Positions 10,461 to 19,356 of a DNA stretch of 33,206 nucleotides are shown here, piece by piece. The notes under the pieces are model-generated. The model was given only the letters and a program-made list of their open reading frames with translations. It had not been told where the DNA came from and ran no database searches. The stretch comes from GCA-001735895 sp964488685 (GTDB lineage Bacteria > Pseudomonadota > Gammaproteobacteria > GCA-001735895): the NCBI GenBank assembly GCA_964488685.1, contig CAZAVY010000029.1, positions 1 through 33,206 on the forward strand. Direction: 5' to 3'. The position numbers and the translations under genes were made by a program. How positions within the stretch are numbered: the first letter of the stretch is position 1; each line of letters opens with the position of its first letter.

Positions 10461-10478
10461 TATCGTTGAACTTCGGAT

Positions 10479-12605
10479 TTAACGAATGTCGAGGCTCGTG
10501 CCCTGCAGGATTTTTGGGGTCACAAAAATAAGCAGCTCGGTACGTTCATCGATCTCGATGGAAGATCTGAACAGGGCGCCGATAAAGGGCAGATCACCGA
10601 AAAATGGCACCCGCGTCGTCTGCTGGGATTTGGTGGTTTCATAAATGCCGCCCAGTACCACGGTCTGGCCGTTATCGACCAGCAACTGCGATTGTACTGA
10701 ACGAGTATCGATACTCGGCGCGGCCAGTCCTTCACCAAAGGCTACCGTTTCACCCACGTTGTCCTTGTGAACGTCGAGATCCATGATAATGCGATCATCC
10801 GGGGTGATCTGCGGTGTGACTTCAAGTGAAAGCACCGCCTTTCTGAATTTCAAAGTCGCATTGCCGTCATCGAGTTCGAGGAAAGGGATCTCTACCCCCT
10901 GCTCGATCCGCGCGGTATGGGAATCCGCCGTGATTACGCGCGGGCTGGATACTACTTCGCCGCGACCTTCAATCTGCGCCGCCGAGAGTTCCATTTCCAG
11001 CAAGGTGCCCAGCGGCAGTTTGGCCAAGGCCAGTGCAAAAGTACCCGCCGGGTTCTGTACCGGCAGATTGACGTTCAATCCATCCAGCGCGTTGAAAGTG
11101 TTGTTGTTGACGAGGTCGGTAATACCATTCAGGTTACCCGCGGTTACCGCGCCGTCGCCAATGCTGGCATTGCCCCCGTAACTATCGTTGCTGATGCCGA
11201 AGCGTACGCCCAGTTCCTTGCTGAAATCGTCGTTGGCGATAACCACCCGGGATTCGATTAACACCTGGCGAATCGGTATATCCAGTTCCGTGAGCAGGAT
11301 ACGTACGTTCAAAAGACTGGTGTTGGTATCCTTGACCAGCAGGGTATTGGTGCGTTCATCGACGCTGACCGAACCGCGGGGCGAGAGAATCGCGTTGTCC
11401 TTGAGTTTCAACAGGTCCGCTATATCCTTGGCCTTGGCGTAGTTGACCTTGATGAATTCGGTGCGTAACCGCTCCAGTTCTTCAACCTGCTTGCGGGATT
11501 CGAGCTCAAGTTTTTCACGCGCCGCGATTTCATCGGTCGGTGCAATCAGAATAACATTGCCGGACTGGCGCTTGTCCAGACCCTTGGTCTTGAGGATGAT
11601 ATCCATCGCCTGATCCCAGGGTACGTTTTTCAGGCGCAAAGTCAGATTGCCTTCAACCGAATCCGAGACCACCAGGTTGAGACCGGTGAAATCGGCGAGT
11701 AGCTGTAAAACCGAGCGCACTTCGATATCCTGGAAGTTGAGCGACAGGCGCTCACCGGTAAAGCCGAATTTTTCCTTCTTTTTCTTTTCCTCTTCTTCCT
11801 TCGAGATCGGCGCTACTTCGATGGTGTAAACGCGATCGGTCTGGTAGGCAAGATGCTCAAAATCGCCATCCGATGTTATTGTCATGCGAATGTTAGCGCC
11901 TTCCTGAATGGCATCGATGGAGACAATCGGGGTTGCAAAATCGCTGACTTCCATTCGTCGTTGCAACTCAGCCGGCAATTGGGAACCAATCATTTCAACG
12001 TTAACCACGTTGTTTTCACGCCAGACATCGGTGCTGATCGAGGTCGTGGTCAGGTCGATAATGACACGGCCCTCGCCATTCGGCCCGCGCTTGAAATCGA
12101 TATTGGTAACGCCCTTGGCCACCGCGGAAATAGCCGGTGTGCTGGTGGTGATGCCGGCGTCACCGCTGTCACTGGCAATTTCCTGAGTCAGAACGGTTTC
12201 GTCGCCATCGGCGAGGGTCAGGGTTACCTGGTTGCCGCTGACCTGGGTGGTGAAATTAGCCTTGCGGGAAAGGTTGAGCACGACACGGGTGCGATTTTTG
12301 GAGGCTGCCGAAATAATACTTTGCACCGAACCGATACCGACCTGCATATTGCGTTGCTGCAGTTTGTTTTCGGTATCACTAAAATCAAGGGCAATCCGCG
12401 CGGGGTCGTCAATGGTAAAAGTTCGTGGTGCCACTGCGGTATCGTCGAAAGTAAACACGACCTGTACCGTGTTCCCCGTCATAACCGAATAATCGAGACC
12501 GACCAGGGCTCGCGCGGATGCGTCACCAAAGACCAGCAGGCAGATGCCCGCCAACGAGGCCCTTAGAATTCCGGTTAAGTTCATTTTATTGCTAACACTG
12601 TTCAT
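10479..12605 (-). CDS. pilQ: type IV pilus secretin PilQ
   Basis: A 708-residue outer-membrane secretin that forms the gated channel through which the type IV pilus extends. A signal peptide (about residues 1-32, ending ASARA) is followed by two AMIN-type beta domains that bind peptidoglycan. Next come the secretin/TonB short N-terminal domain (LSLNFQDIEVRSVLQLLADFTGLNLVV) and an N1 domain. The C-terminal secretin domain has LEVTPQITPDDRIIMDL and the closing signature NGQTVVLGGIYE...VPFFGDLPFIGALFR. A short Lys/Glu run (KEEEEKKKKEKF) links the AMIN and STN parts. AGAGG lies about 9 bases ahead of the ATG. It is last in pilMNOPQ, 15 bp after pilP and before a strong terminator. Confidence 0.97.
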   Translation of the reverse strand: MNSVSNKMNLTGILRASLAGICLLVFGDASARALVGLDYSVMTGNTVQVVFTFDDTAVAPRTFTIDDPARIALDFSDTENKLQQRNMQVGIGSVQSIISAASKNRTRVVLNLSRKANFTTQVSGNQVTLTLADGDETVLTQEIASDSGDAGITTSTPAISAVAKGVTNIDFKRGPNGEGRVIIDLTTTSISTDVWRENNVVNVEMIGSQLPAELQRRMEVSDFATPIVSIDAIQEGANIRMTITSDGDFEHLAYQTDRVYTIEVAPISKEEEEKKKKEKFGFTGERLSLNFQDIEVRSVLQLLADFTGLNLVVSDSVEGNLTLRLKNVPWDQAMDIILKTKGLDKRQSGNVILIAPTDEIAAREKLELESRKQVEELERLRTEFIKVNYAKAKDIADLLKLKDNAILSPRGSVSVDERTNTLLVKDTNTSLLNVRILLTELDIPIRQVLIESRVVIANDDFSKELGVRFGISNDSYGGNASIGDGAVTAGNLNGITDLVNNNTFNALDGLNVNLPVQNPAGTFALALAKLPLGTLLEMELSAAQIEGRGEVVSSPRVITADSHTARIEQGVEIPFLELDDGNATLKFRKAVLSLEVTPQITPDDRIIMDLDVHKDNVGETVAFGEGLAAPSIDTRSVQSQLLVDNGQTVVLGGIYETTKSQQTTRVPFFGDLPFIGALFRSSIEIDERTELLIFVTPKILQGTSLDIR

Positions 12606-12620
12606 GGGTGTTTCCTCTCG

Positions 12621-13169
12621 TTACTCAATCAGCGCGACCGCTGATGAGCGCTCGATATAATTTCCCAGTCCGTCCGGGACAATTTCTGTCAATTCAATAG
12701 TCTGGTCGGTTACCGAGATGATTCGGCCGTGGTTCTGGCCCATGTAGTTACCTTCGATAACCCGGTGTATGGTGTTATCGGGTGCAAATATCAGCCCCCA
12801 TTTAACCCCGTCCTTATCATCAATAGATCCCTTCAAACGCAGCGTATCCAATGGAAAGTCTTCCAGTGGTTCCCTGACCCGGTCAATATTAGGCCGCAGT
12901 CCGGAGGCGAGCTCGTTGATTTCTTCCGGATTTTCTTCAGGACGTCGGAAATCAACCAGTTTGAACGGATCACGTAGGTCATGTGATGTATATTCGAAAT
13001 TCTGGTAAGGCTGGAATTCAGGAATCGGTTCGATCCGTCCAGGCGGTTTTGCGCGAACCTGTTGCACGAATTGCTGCAGGTCACCCAGGCCCTCGCCACA
13101 ACCGGCGAGCAGGGTGGTAACCGCGCCTAACAAAACAATTTTCGGCAGGGTTGTTGACTTACCTGTCAT
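12621..13169 (-). CDS. pilP: type IV pilus inner-membrane lipoprotein PilP
   Basis: A 182-residue lipoprotein that links the inner-membrane PilM/N/O alignment complex to the secretin PilQ. The signal peptide ends in a lipobox (LAGC, lipidated Cys near residue 24). A proline-rich unstructured region (RIEPIPEFQPYQNF) follows, then the DLRDPFKL segment typical of PilP and a small C-terminal beta domain. Its start overlaps the pilO stop by 4 bp (ATGA), indicating translational coupling. Confidence 0.95.
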   Translation of the reverse strand: MTGKSTTLPKIVLLGAVTTLLAGCGEGLGDLQQFVQQVRAKPPGRIEPIPEFQPYQNFEYTSHDLRDPFKLVDFRRPEENPEEINELASGLRPNIDRVREPLEDFPLDTLRLKGSIDDKDGVKWGLIFAPDNTIHRVIEGNYMGQNHGRIISVTDQTIELTEIVPDGLGNYIERSSAVALIE

Positions 13170-13768
13170 TGCTCATCCTCCTGGAGGTAACGATAAGTCT
13201 TTGCCGTGGCTGACATTTTCAATTTTCCAGAACCCGGATCCTCCTTATCGAAGCCTTCCAGTTTCATATCGCTAATGGTGACGATTCGGGGTAACGCCGC
13301 GATGCCGCTGATAAAAGTGGCGAGCTGGTGGAAAGATCCGGAAATCTCGAGTGAAATCGGCAATTCTGCGTAAAAACCTTTTTTCTCTTCGGCGCTGGGT
13401 TTAAATTTTTTGACTTCGAGGCCCGCGGCGAGACCGGTTTGCGATACGTCGACCAACAGCGATTCAACTTCGGTTGTTTCGGGCAACTGGCGTAACAGGG
13501 CGCCGAAGGATGCTTCCATTTCCGCCAGTTGTTCCTTGTAAAGCTGGAGCTTGGCGGCCTGGTCTGCCTTGACTTTGAATTCGGCTTTGAGCTCGATCTC
13601 CTTTTTTTCGTGCCTTTCCAGAACCTTCAACTGATCCTGGGTATCAAAGTAAATACCGGCGGCAATAATTATTACAAACAGGGTTATGAATACCCCGAGT
13701 TTGATTCCGAGCGGCGCTGTGCCGATATTGTCCGGTTCGAGGTGATGCTGGATGTCGTCCCAATTCAT
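13166..13768 (-). CDS. pilO: type IV pilus assembly protein PilO
   Basis: A 200-residue bitopic inner-membrane protein. It has a cytoplasmic N-terminus, one transmembrane helix (about residues 24-42, LGVFITLFVIIIAAGIYF), a periplasmic coiled coil rich in Lys/Glu (about 46-90), and a ferredoxin-like domain. It pairs with PilN to form the periplasmic alignment complex that connects motor and secretin. Its start shares one base with the pilN stop and its stop overlaps the pilP start. Confidence 0.95.
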   Translation of the reverse strand: MNWDDIQHHLEPDNIGTAPLGIKLGVFITLFVIIIAAGIYFDTQDQLKVLERHEKKEIELKAEFKVKADQAAKLQLYKEQLAEMEASFGALLRQLPETTEVESLLVDVSQTGLAAGLEVKKFKPSAEEKKGFYAELPISLEISGSFHQLATFISGIAALPRIVTISDMKLEGFDKEDPGSGKLKMSATAKTYRYLQEDEQ

Positions 13769-14355
13769 TATTGAAGACCTCCATCATCCTTTGCTTCCGC
13801 GGTCGCATTTGGCGAGGTTTGTGTTACTGTCAGGGTAAAGGCACTGATGCGGTTAACCGTAATATCTTCGATTTCGATAATTGTCAGGTTAGGCTCCTTG
13901 AGCCATTCCGATGCTGACAGGTTACGCATGTAAGTCGAAACCCGTGCGTTAGATTCAGCCTCACCGCTGATGAGCAGGTTGTCGCCGGTCTGGGACAGTG
14001 TTTCAAGAAAAACACCGTTTGGAACGGTTGACACAATTTCGGCGAACAGGTGTACGATCGATGGGCGACTGCCTTGCAGATCCTGGATGACTTCCATACG
14101 TTCGATCAGGCTGCGGCGAACCTTTTGCAGTTCGGCTATTTCCTTGATTTCTTCGTCGACTTTCTTGATTTCATTCGACACGAAGCGATTACGTGAAAGT
14201 TGGTAGTCGATCTTGGCCTGCATTTGAAAATGGATCAAGCCGACGATGGCGGCGGCGAGGATGCAAGTCATCAACGCCATCATCGCAAATTGTTTTTTCT
14301 GTTCCTGGCGTAGCTCTTCGCGCCAGGGGAGGAGATTGATTCTGGTAGCGATCAT
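13768..14355 (-). CDS. pilN: type IV pilus assembly protein PilN
   Basis: A 195-residue inner-membrane protein. It begins with the conserved cytoplasmic motif INLLPWREELR (residues 6-16) that docks into the cleft of PilM. A transmembrane helix (about 25-43), a periplasmic coiled coil and a PilO-like periplasmic domain follow. The tail after the conserved domain is polar and probably disordered. Its start overlaps the pilM stop by 4 bp. Confidence 0.95.
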   Translation of the reverse strand: MIATRINLLPWREELRQEQKKQFAMMALMTCILAAAIVGLIHFQMQAKIDYQLSRNRFVSNEIKKVDEEIKEIAELQKVRRSLIERMEVIQDLQGSRPSIVHLFAEIVSTVPNGVFLETLSQTGDNLLISGEAESNARVSTYMRNLSASEWLKEPNLTIIEIEDITVNRISAFTLTVTQTSPNATAEAKDDGGLQ

Positions 14356-15419
14356 GAGTGTTCAGCTCCTCGGATAGCTAATCCCGCAGCGATCAGGAAG
14401 GAGGGCGCATCTGCTTCCAGATTGGCCTTGTTAACACGACTTGAGGACGACATGTCGGCAAATGGGTTGGCAATGGTGGTCGGAACCCCGATATGGGATT
14501 CGGTCAATTCACCCAGGTTTGGCAATGAACCGGTACCACCGGCCAGCACCAGGTGATCGATATCACCGATCGGGCCACCAGCCGAGTAAAAGAACTGTAA
14601 AAATCGGCTAACCTGCTGTGCCGTGGTTTCCTTAAAGGGTTCCAGCACTTCAGGTTCGTAATTGTCGGGTAATCCTCCCTGGCGCTTGGCGAGGCCAGCC
14701 TCTTCATAAGATAATCCGTAGCGCCGCATAATCTCCTCAGTCAGCTGTTTACCGCCAAAGTTCTGTTCACGCGTATATACCAGATGATGATTGTGAATCA
14801 CACTCAGGCTGGTCATGGTTGCGCCGATATCAACGATGGCGATGGTTTTATCCATGCCTTCATCCGGCATCTGTGCAGACATCGCCGAGAAAACAGTTTC
14901 TATGGTATAAGCCTCGATATCGACTATCTTGGGAGTCAAACCAGCCAGTTCGACCGCGGCAACGCGATCATCGACATTTTCACTTCGACAGGCGGCCAGC
15001 AATACGTCCACCGTCTCGGGGTTATTTTCGGTTTCGCCCATGACATGAAAATCGAGATTGACTTCCTCCAGCGGGTAAGGGATGTACTGGTCGGCTTCGA
15101 GCTGAATCTGTCCTTCCATCTCGGCTTCGGAAAGACTGGCCGGCATGGTGATTTTTTTGGTGATTACCGATGAACCGGAAACCGCTATGGCACAATTTTT
15201 CGATTTTATTTTTGACTTGGCGAGCGCACGCTTTACACTCTCGCCTACTGATTCAACTTCGACGACGTTTTTTTCGACGACTGCATTAGCGGGCAGGGGT
15301 TCGACACCGATTCCTTCGATTCGGTAACTGGAACCCGTCTTGCTGAGTTCCATTAACTTGACCGATGTTGAACTGATATCAAGTCCAATAAGCGGCGGTT
15401 TTTTACGCGATAAAAACAC
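14352..15419 (-). CDS. pilM: type IV pilus actin-like protein PilM
   Basis: A 355-residue cytoplasmic actin/FtsA-fold ATPase-like protein that binds the PilN N-terminus and links the pilus motor to the envelope complex. The nucleotide-fold motifs are seen as LIGLDISSTSVKLMEL near the N-terminus, IAIVDIGATMTSLSV in the middle and LVLAGGTGSLPNL near residue 290. The start is GTG with AGGG six bases upstream. It is first in the five-gene pil operon and divergent from ponA, the usual gammaproteobacterial arrangement. Confidence 0.96.
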   Translation of the reverse strand: MFLSRKKPPLIGLDISSTSVKLMELSKTGSSYRIEGIGVEPLPANAVVEKNVVEVESVGESVKRALAKSKIKSKNCAIAVSGSSVITKKITMPASLSEAEMEGQIQLEADQYIPYPLEEVNLDFHVMGETENNPETVDVLLAACRSENVDDRVAAVELAGLTPKIVDIEAYTIETVFSAMSAQMPDEGMDKTIAIVDIGATMTSLSVIHNHHLVYTREQNFGGKQLTEEIMRRYGLSYEEAGLAKRQGGLPDNYEPEVLEPFKETTAQQVSRFLQFFYSAGGPIGDIDHLVLAGGTGSLPNLGELTESHIGVPTTIANPFADMSSSSRVNKANLEADAPSFLIAAGLAIRGAEHS

Positions 15420-15596
15420 CGGTATCCCTCGTCAATGTGCCTGTGATACGCAATCTTATATGATAAATTACATTAAGATCTAGTTGTAAGTATATAAAAT
15501 GTTAAATTATTCTAATTAAACGAAAAAGAGTCTAGTGCAAGAAAACCTGCTTGTCGATACTTTTCATGTAATTGTTTATGTATATAGCCTAACCTG
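15420..15596. promoter_or_regulatory. AT-rich divergent promoter region pilM/ponA
   Basis: These 177 bp separate the divergent pilM and ponA starts and are visibly more AT-rich than the flanks. On the minus strand a TATACT (15489-15494) is a possible pilM -10. On the plus strand TTTTCA, 16 bases and TATAGC at about 15561-15588 are a weak ponA candidate. No convincing -35 is seen on either strand. ponA has no good ribosome binding site ahead of the ATG at 15597. Confidence 0.35.
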
Positions 15597-15785
15597 ATGA
15601 AAAAGCTAGTAAAAATTGCATCCTGGCTGTTCGCGACGGGGTCAATCCTGTTGATTGCCTCGGTATTATACGTACGCAGTTATGGTTCCGGCACTGCCGT
15701 CGATCCAGCATCTCGAAGATACCCAGTATCAGGTACCGTTACGCGTCTACGACCGCAACGAAGTCCTGTTGGCCGAGTTCGGTGA
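15597..15785 (+). pseudogene. N-terminal membrane anchor of PBP1a, frame-disrupted
   Basis: This reading frame begins MKKLVKIASWLFATG and continues through a hydrophobic helix ending SVLY, exactly the cytoplasmic tail and transmembrane anchor expected at the start of PBP1a. It then runs into nonsense and stops at 15785. The catalytic body of the same protein is in another frame from 15655. A tandem TACGTACG at 15669-15676 marks the switch. Dropping one TACG joins the two frames as ...SVLY-AVMVPALPSIQHLEDTQ, which matches the PBP1a family and gives 882 residues. Confidence 0.8.
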
Positions 15786-18249
15786 ACACCGCCGAATTCC
15801 GGTGAAATTTGAAAAAATCCCACGCTACCTGATCGATGCCGTTGTTGCGGTTGAGGACGACCAGTTCTGGCATCATCCGGGGGTCGATTTGTATGCCTTG
15901 ATGGCGGCAGGCTACGAGGTTGTGACGACCGGGCGAAAAACCCGAGGCGGCAGTACCATTACCATGCAGGTCGCACGTAATTTCTTCCTGAGTCCCGAAC
16001 AGACCTATGCGCGCAAGTTCAACGAAATTCTACTTGCCTTGAAGATAGAAGGTGAATTGGACAAGCAAAAGATAATGGAGCTTTACCTGAACAAGATTTT
16101 CCTCGGCCATCGCTCCTATGGGATCAGCGCGGCTTCACAGGTTTACTATGATAAGAAACTTTCGGATTTGACCCTGGCGCAGGCGGCTATGATTGCCGGT
16201 TTGCCGAAGGCGCCTTCGAAATACAATCCTATTTCCAATCCGCAACGGGCGTTGATCCGGCGCAACTATATTCTGGGAAGAATGCGCATTCTCAAATATA
16301 TCGATGAAGATCAATTTGATTTGGCGCTGAACGAACCGATCAGCGCCGAGTTGCATCGAACCCGAACCATTGCCGAAGCGCAGTATGTGTCGGAACAGGT
16401 GCGGGCGCAGCTGTTCGAACAGTACGGCGAAGAAATTTATAAAGCCGGGCTCAAGGTTTACACCAGTATCGATGGTGAACTCCAGGCGGTCGCGAACCGG
16501 GCGCTGCGTAAAACCCTGTTGGATTACACCCGCCGGCACGGATACCGCGGCGTCATCGGCAAGATCGATATGTCCCGGATCAATGAAGATCCGTTTGATG
16601 CGGACCTGGTGACCGACCAGCGGGTCGGCGGTTTGCGTAAGGGTGTCGTCGTGTCGATCAACGAGGCGGCCGTCACGACCGGAGGTGACGCCGGCGATGT
16701 TTCACCCGCGAGCGCGACGCTTCTGATTTCAAATTACGAACAAATCGAGTTGCTGTTTGAGGGGGGAATCGACTGGGCCGCCCAATTTATCGATGTCGAT
16801 AACCGGGGTCCCAAGCCCAAGAAGGTCGGTGAAGTGCTCGCGGTCGGTGACGTGGTATGGCTTGAAATGCGAGATTCGAAGTGGTTGCTGGCCGAAGTGC
16901 CCGGAGTCGAAGGTGCATTGGTGTCGATAAACCCAGCAGATGGCGGGATTCAGGCGATGGTGGGTGGTTTCGATTATTTCAAGAACAAGTTTAATCGGGC
17001 GACCCAGGCAAGACGGCAACCGGGATCGAACTTCAAGCCATTCGTATACTCAGCGGCATTGGATAGAGGATATACCGCGGCCACCATGATTAATGATGCG
17101 CCGGTGGTTTTCGAGGACGATTCGTTGGAAGCAACCTGGCGGCCGGAAAATTATTCGGGTAAATTTTACGGACCTACCCGCATGCGCGAAGCCCTGGTCA
17201 AATCACGTAACCTGGTTTCGATTCGGATCCTGCAATCGATCGGCTTGCGCTACGCAACCAATTACATTCAGCGTTTCGGATTTGAACGTGTGCGCATGCC
17301 GTATGATTTATCACTTGCGCTGGGTAGCGGTACCTTGTCACCGTTACAGATGGCGCGTGCTTTTTCGGTGTTTTCCAACGGTGGTTATTTAATAGATCCT
17401 TACATTATTGACCGGGTGGAAACGGGAAGTGGTAAGGTGATTTTTCAAAATAATCCGCAGACGGTCTGTCAGGGATGTGAAATCGAAAAACTCGACGAAC
17501 GGGCGGCGGCTGAAGCCGCTGCGGCCGAGTTGCAAGAAGCCGAGGTGCAAAAAGCTGAGTTGCAGGAAACTGTGTTAGCGGAGACCGAACCGAAGGCAGA
17601 GGCTGTCGTCGTCAGCGAAGAACAACAACTCGAATCAGCCGAGCTGAGGGTAATCGGAGCCGATGCCGGCGATGTATCCGGTATCGAGGCGGCATTCGAT
17701 GTATCCACTGTGGAAATTGCGCCGCGATACGCGCCGCGTGTCATATCGGCACAGAATGCCTTCATCATGCGTTCGATGATGCGTGAAGTGGTGCAACGCG
17801 GCACCGCGGTACGCGCCAGGACATTGGGCCGCAGGGATATCGCCGGCAAAACCGGAACCACCAATGACCAGATCGACGCCTGGTTCAGCGGTTACAACGA
17901 CCAGGTGGTGACCACCAGCTGGGTCGGCTTCGACAACCAGCGCAGCATGGGTAACCGCGAAACCGGCAGCCGGGCCGCCCTGCCGATGTGGATCGATTAT
18001 ATGCGCGCGGCGCTCGACGGTCGGCCGGAAAATCTGGAAGAGCAACCCGAGGGCCTGGTAACCGTACGAATCGATTCCGAAACCGGAAAACGCGCCGGTC
18101 TGGATACCCGCAAAAGCCTGTTCGAAGTTTTCCGCGAAGCGAATGCCCCGAAAGAGAAAACAGTGGCTAAATCCACGCCAAATAATTCCAGCGGTATTGT
18201 CGTCAACGCCCCCGAATCCGAAGACGATATCGTCGAGGATATTTTCTAG
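15655..18249 (+). CDS. ponA: penicillin-binding protein 1A, body (gene frameshifted at its 5' end)
   Basis: A bifunctional peptidoglycan synthase with glycosyltransferase and DD-transpeptidase domains, normally anchored in the inner membrane. Numbering is from the TTG at 15655. The glycosyltransferase Glu67 is in VEDDQFWHHPG, followed by GGSTITMQVARNFFL. The transpeptidase has SxxK at Ser458 (GSNFKP), SxN at 517 (SRN) and KTG at 732 (GKTGTTNDQIDAWFSG). All catalytic motifs are intact. This frame opens only after a TGA at 15652 and has no membrane anchor; the anchor is in another frame (15597-15785). Either the gene is a very recent pseudogene, the sequence has a 4-bp error, or frameshifting occurs. 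Between SxN and KTG lies a long Ala/Glu-rich insert (about 612-690). It is divergent from pilM as in Pseudomonas. Confidence 0.93.
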   Translation: MPRYYTYAVMVPALPSIQHLEDTQYQVPLRVYDRNEVLLAEFGEHRRIPVKFEKIPRYLIDAVVAVEDDQFWHHPGVDLYALMAAGYEVVTTGRKTRGGSTITMQVARNFFLSPEQTYARKFNEILLALKIEGELDKQKIMELYLNKIFLGHRSYGISAASQVYYDKKLSDLTLAQAAMIAGLPKAPSKYNPISNPQRALIRRNYILGRMRILKYIDEDQFDLALNEPISAELHRTRTIAEAQYVSEQVRAQLFEQYGEEIYKAGLKVYTSIDGELQAVANRALRKTLLDYTRRHGYRGVIGKIDMSRINEDPFDADLVTDQRVGGLRKGVVVSINEAAVTTGGDAGDVSPASATLLISNYEQIELLFEGGIDWAAQFIDVDNRGPKPKKVGEVLAVGDVVWLEMRDSKWLLAEVPGVEGALVSINPADGGIQAMVGGFDYFKNKFNRATQARRQPGSNFKPFVYSAALDRGYTAATMINDAPVVFEDDSLEATWRPENYSGKFYGPTRMREALVKSRNLVSIRILQSIGLRYATNYIQRFGFERVRMPYDLSLALGSGTLSPLQMARAFSVFSNGGYLIDPYIIDRVETGSGKVIFQNNPQTVCQGCEIEKLDERAAAEAAAAELQEAEVQKAELQETVLAETEPKAEAVVVSEEQQLESAELRVIGADAGDVSGIEAAFDVSTVEIAPRYAPRVISAQNAFIMRSMMREVVQRGTAVRARTLGRRDIAGKTGTTNDQIDAWFSGYNDQVVTTSWVGFDNQRSMGNRETGSRAALPMWIDYMRAALDGRPENLEEQPEGLVTVRIDSETGKRAGLDTRKSLFEVFREANAPKEKTVAKSTPNNSSGIVVNAPESEDDIVEDIF

Positions 18250-18285
18250 TTTCAGCGTCGCCGGCGCAGGCTGGCATCTTTAATA

Positions 18286-19356
18286 CTATGCCCTGATGTC
18301 GAAGCCGAATTCGTGCACGGCGTCGACGAGTACGCCGAGGTGATCGGGGTTGACTGCCTGGTGGATGCCGTGTCCGAGGTTGAACACGTGCCCGGGATGA
18401 TTGCCGAAGCGGGTGATGATTTCTTTAACCCCGGCGCGGATGGTGTCCGGGTCGGCATAAAGCACGCAGGGGTCGAGATTGCCCTGTAACGCGACCTGGT
18501 CGCCGACCCGCGCCCGTGCTTCATCGATATCGATGGTCCAGTCGAGCCCGAGTGCATGGCAGCCGGTGTCGGCGATGTCTTCCAGCCACTGCGCGCCGCC
18601 CTTGGTGAACAGCGTTACCGGGATAGTCTGTCCGTCGTGTTCGCGTTTCAGGCCGGCAACGATTTGTTGCATGTAGTCAAGCGAAAAGTCGCGATAGGTT
18701 TGCGCAGTCAGCACGCCGCCCCAGGTGTCGAACACCATGACTGCCTGCGCGCCGGCTTCGATTTGGGCATTCAAATAGGCAATAACCGACTGTGCCAGGG
18801 TATTCAACAAGTGGTGCAATGTTGCCGGATCCTGGTACATCATGCCCTTGATATAGCGATACTCCTTGGAACTGCCGCCTTCTACCATGTAGGTTGACAG
18901 GGTCCACGGACTGCCGCTGAAACCGATCAGCGGTACCTGGCCATCGAGTTCCTGGCGGACCAGGCTGACGGCATCGGTAACATAGCGCAGCGACTCGTCT
19001 GGATCGGGTACCCCCAGTCGATTGATATCCGCCGCGTTGCGCAGCGGGCGCTCAAACTTGGGGCCTTCACCGTCGGCGAAATAAAGCCCGAGCCCCATCG
19101 CATCCGGTATGGTCAGTATATCGGAGAATAAAATGGCCGCATCGAGCTCGAAACGGCGCAGCGGTTGCAGCGTAACTTCGCAGGCCAGTTCCTTGTTTTT
19201 GCACAGGTCGAGGAAACCCCCGGCCTGTTTGCGGGATTCGCGATATTCCGGCAAATATCGCCCGGCCTGGCGCATGATCCAGACCGGCGTGGTATCGGTA
19301 GGCTGACGTAACAGCGCCTTGATCAGTCGATCATTTTTAAGGGCGGGGAATGTCAT
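18286..19356 (-). CDS. hemE: uroporphyrinogen decarboxylase HemE
   Basis: A 356-residue cytoplasmic enzyme that removes four acetate carboxyls from uroporphyrinogen III to give coproporphyrinogen III in heme synthesis. The N-terminal signature PVWIMRQAGRYLPEYRE holds the substrate-binding arginines. The second signature, IGFSGSPWTLSTYMVEGG, is in the middle, and the C-terminal NLGHGIHQAVNPDHL is intact. The length matches E. coli HemE (354). Its start overlaps the gltD stop by 4 bp, so it is the last gene of rpsU-yqeY-gltD-hemE. It ends 36 bp from the convergent ponA stop, with no clear terminator between them. Confidence 0.98.
   Translation of the reverse strand: MTFPALKNDRLIKALLRQPTDTTPVWIMRQAGRYLPEYRESRKQAGGFLDLCKNKELACEVTLQPLRRFELDAAILFSDILTIPDAMGLGLYFADGEGPKFERPLRNAADINRLGVPDPDESLRYVTDAVSLVRQELDGQVPLIGFSGSPWTLSTYMVEGGSSKEYRYIKGMMYQDPATLHHLLNTLAQSVIAYLNAQIEAGAQAVMVFDTWGGVLTAQTYRDFSLDYMQQIVAGLKREHDGQTIPVTLFTKGGAQWLEDIADTGCHALGLDWTIDIDEARARVGDQVALQGNLDPCVLYADPDTIRAGVKEIITRFGNHPGHVFNLGHGIHQAVNPDHLGVLVDAVHEFGFDIRA

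Noticed and set aside
11853..12566. 237-codon rightward frame opposite pilQ
   Set aside because: It is an antisense shadow of the PilQ N-terminal domains and resembles no protein I know.
15655..15710. Programmed frameshift in ponA
   Set aside because: There is no slippery heptamer and no obvious stimulatory structure; a 4-bp duplication explains the frame change more simply.
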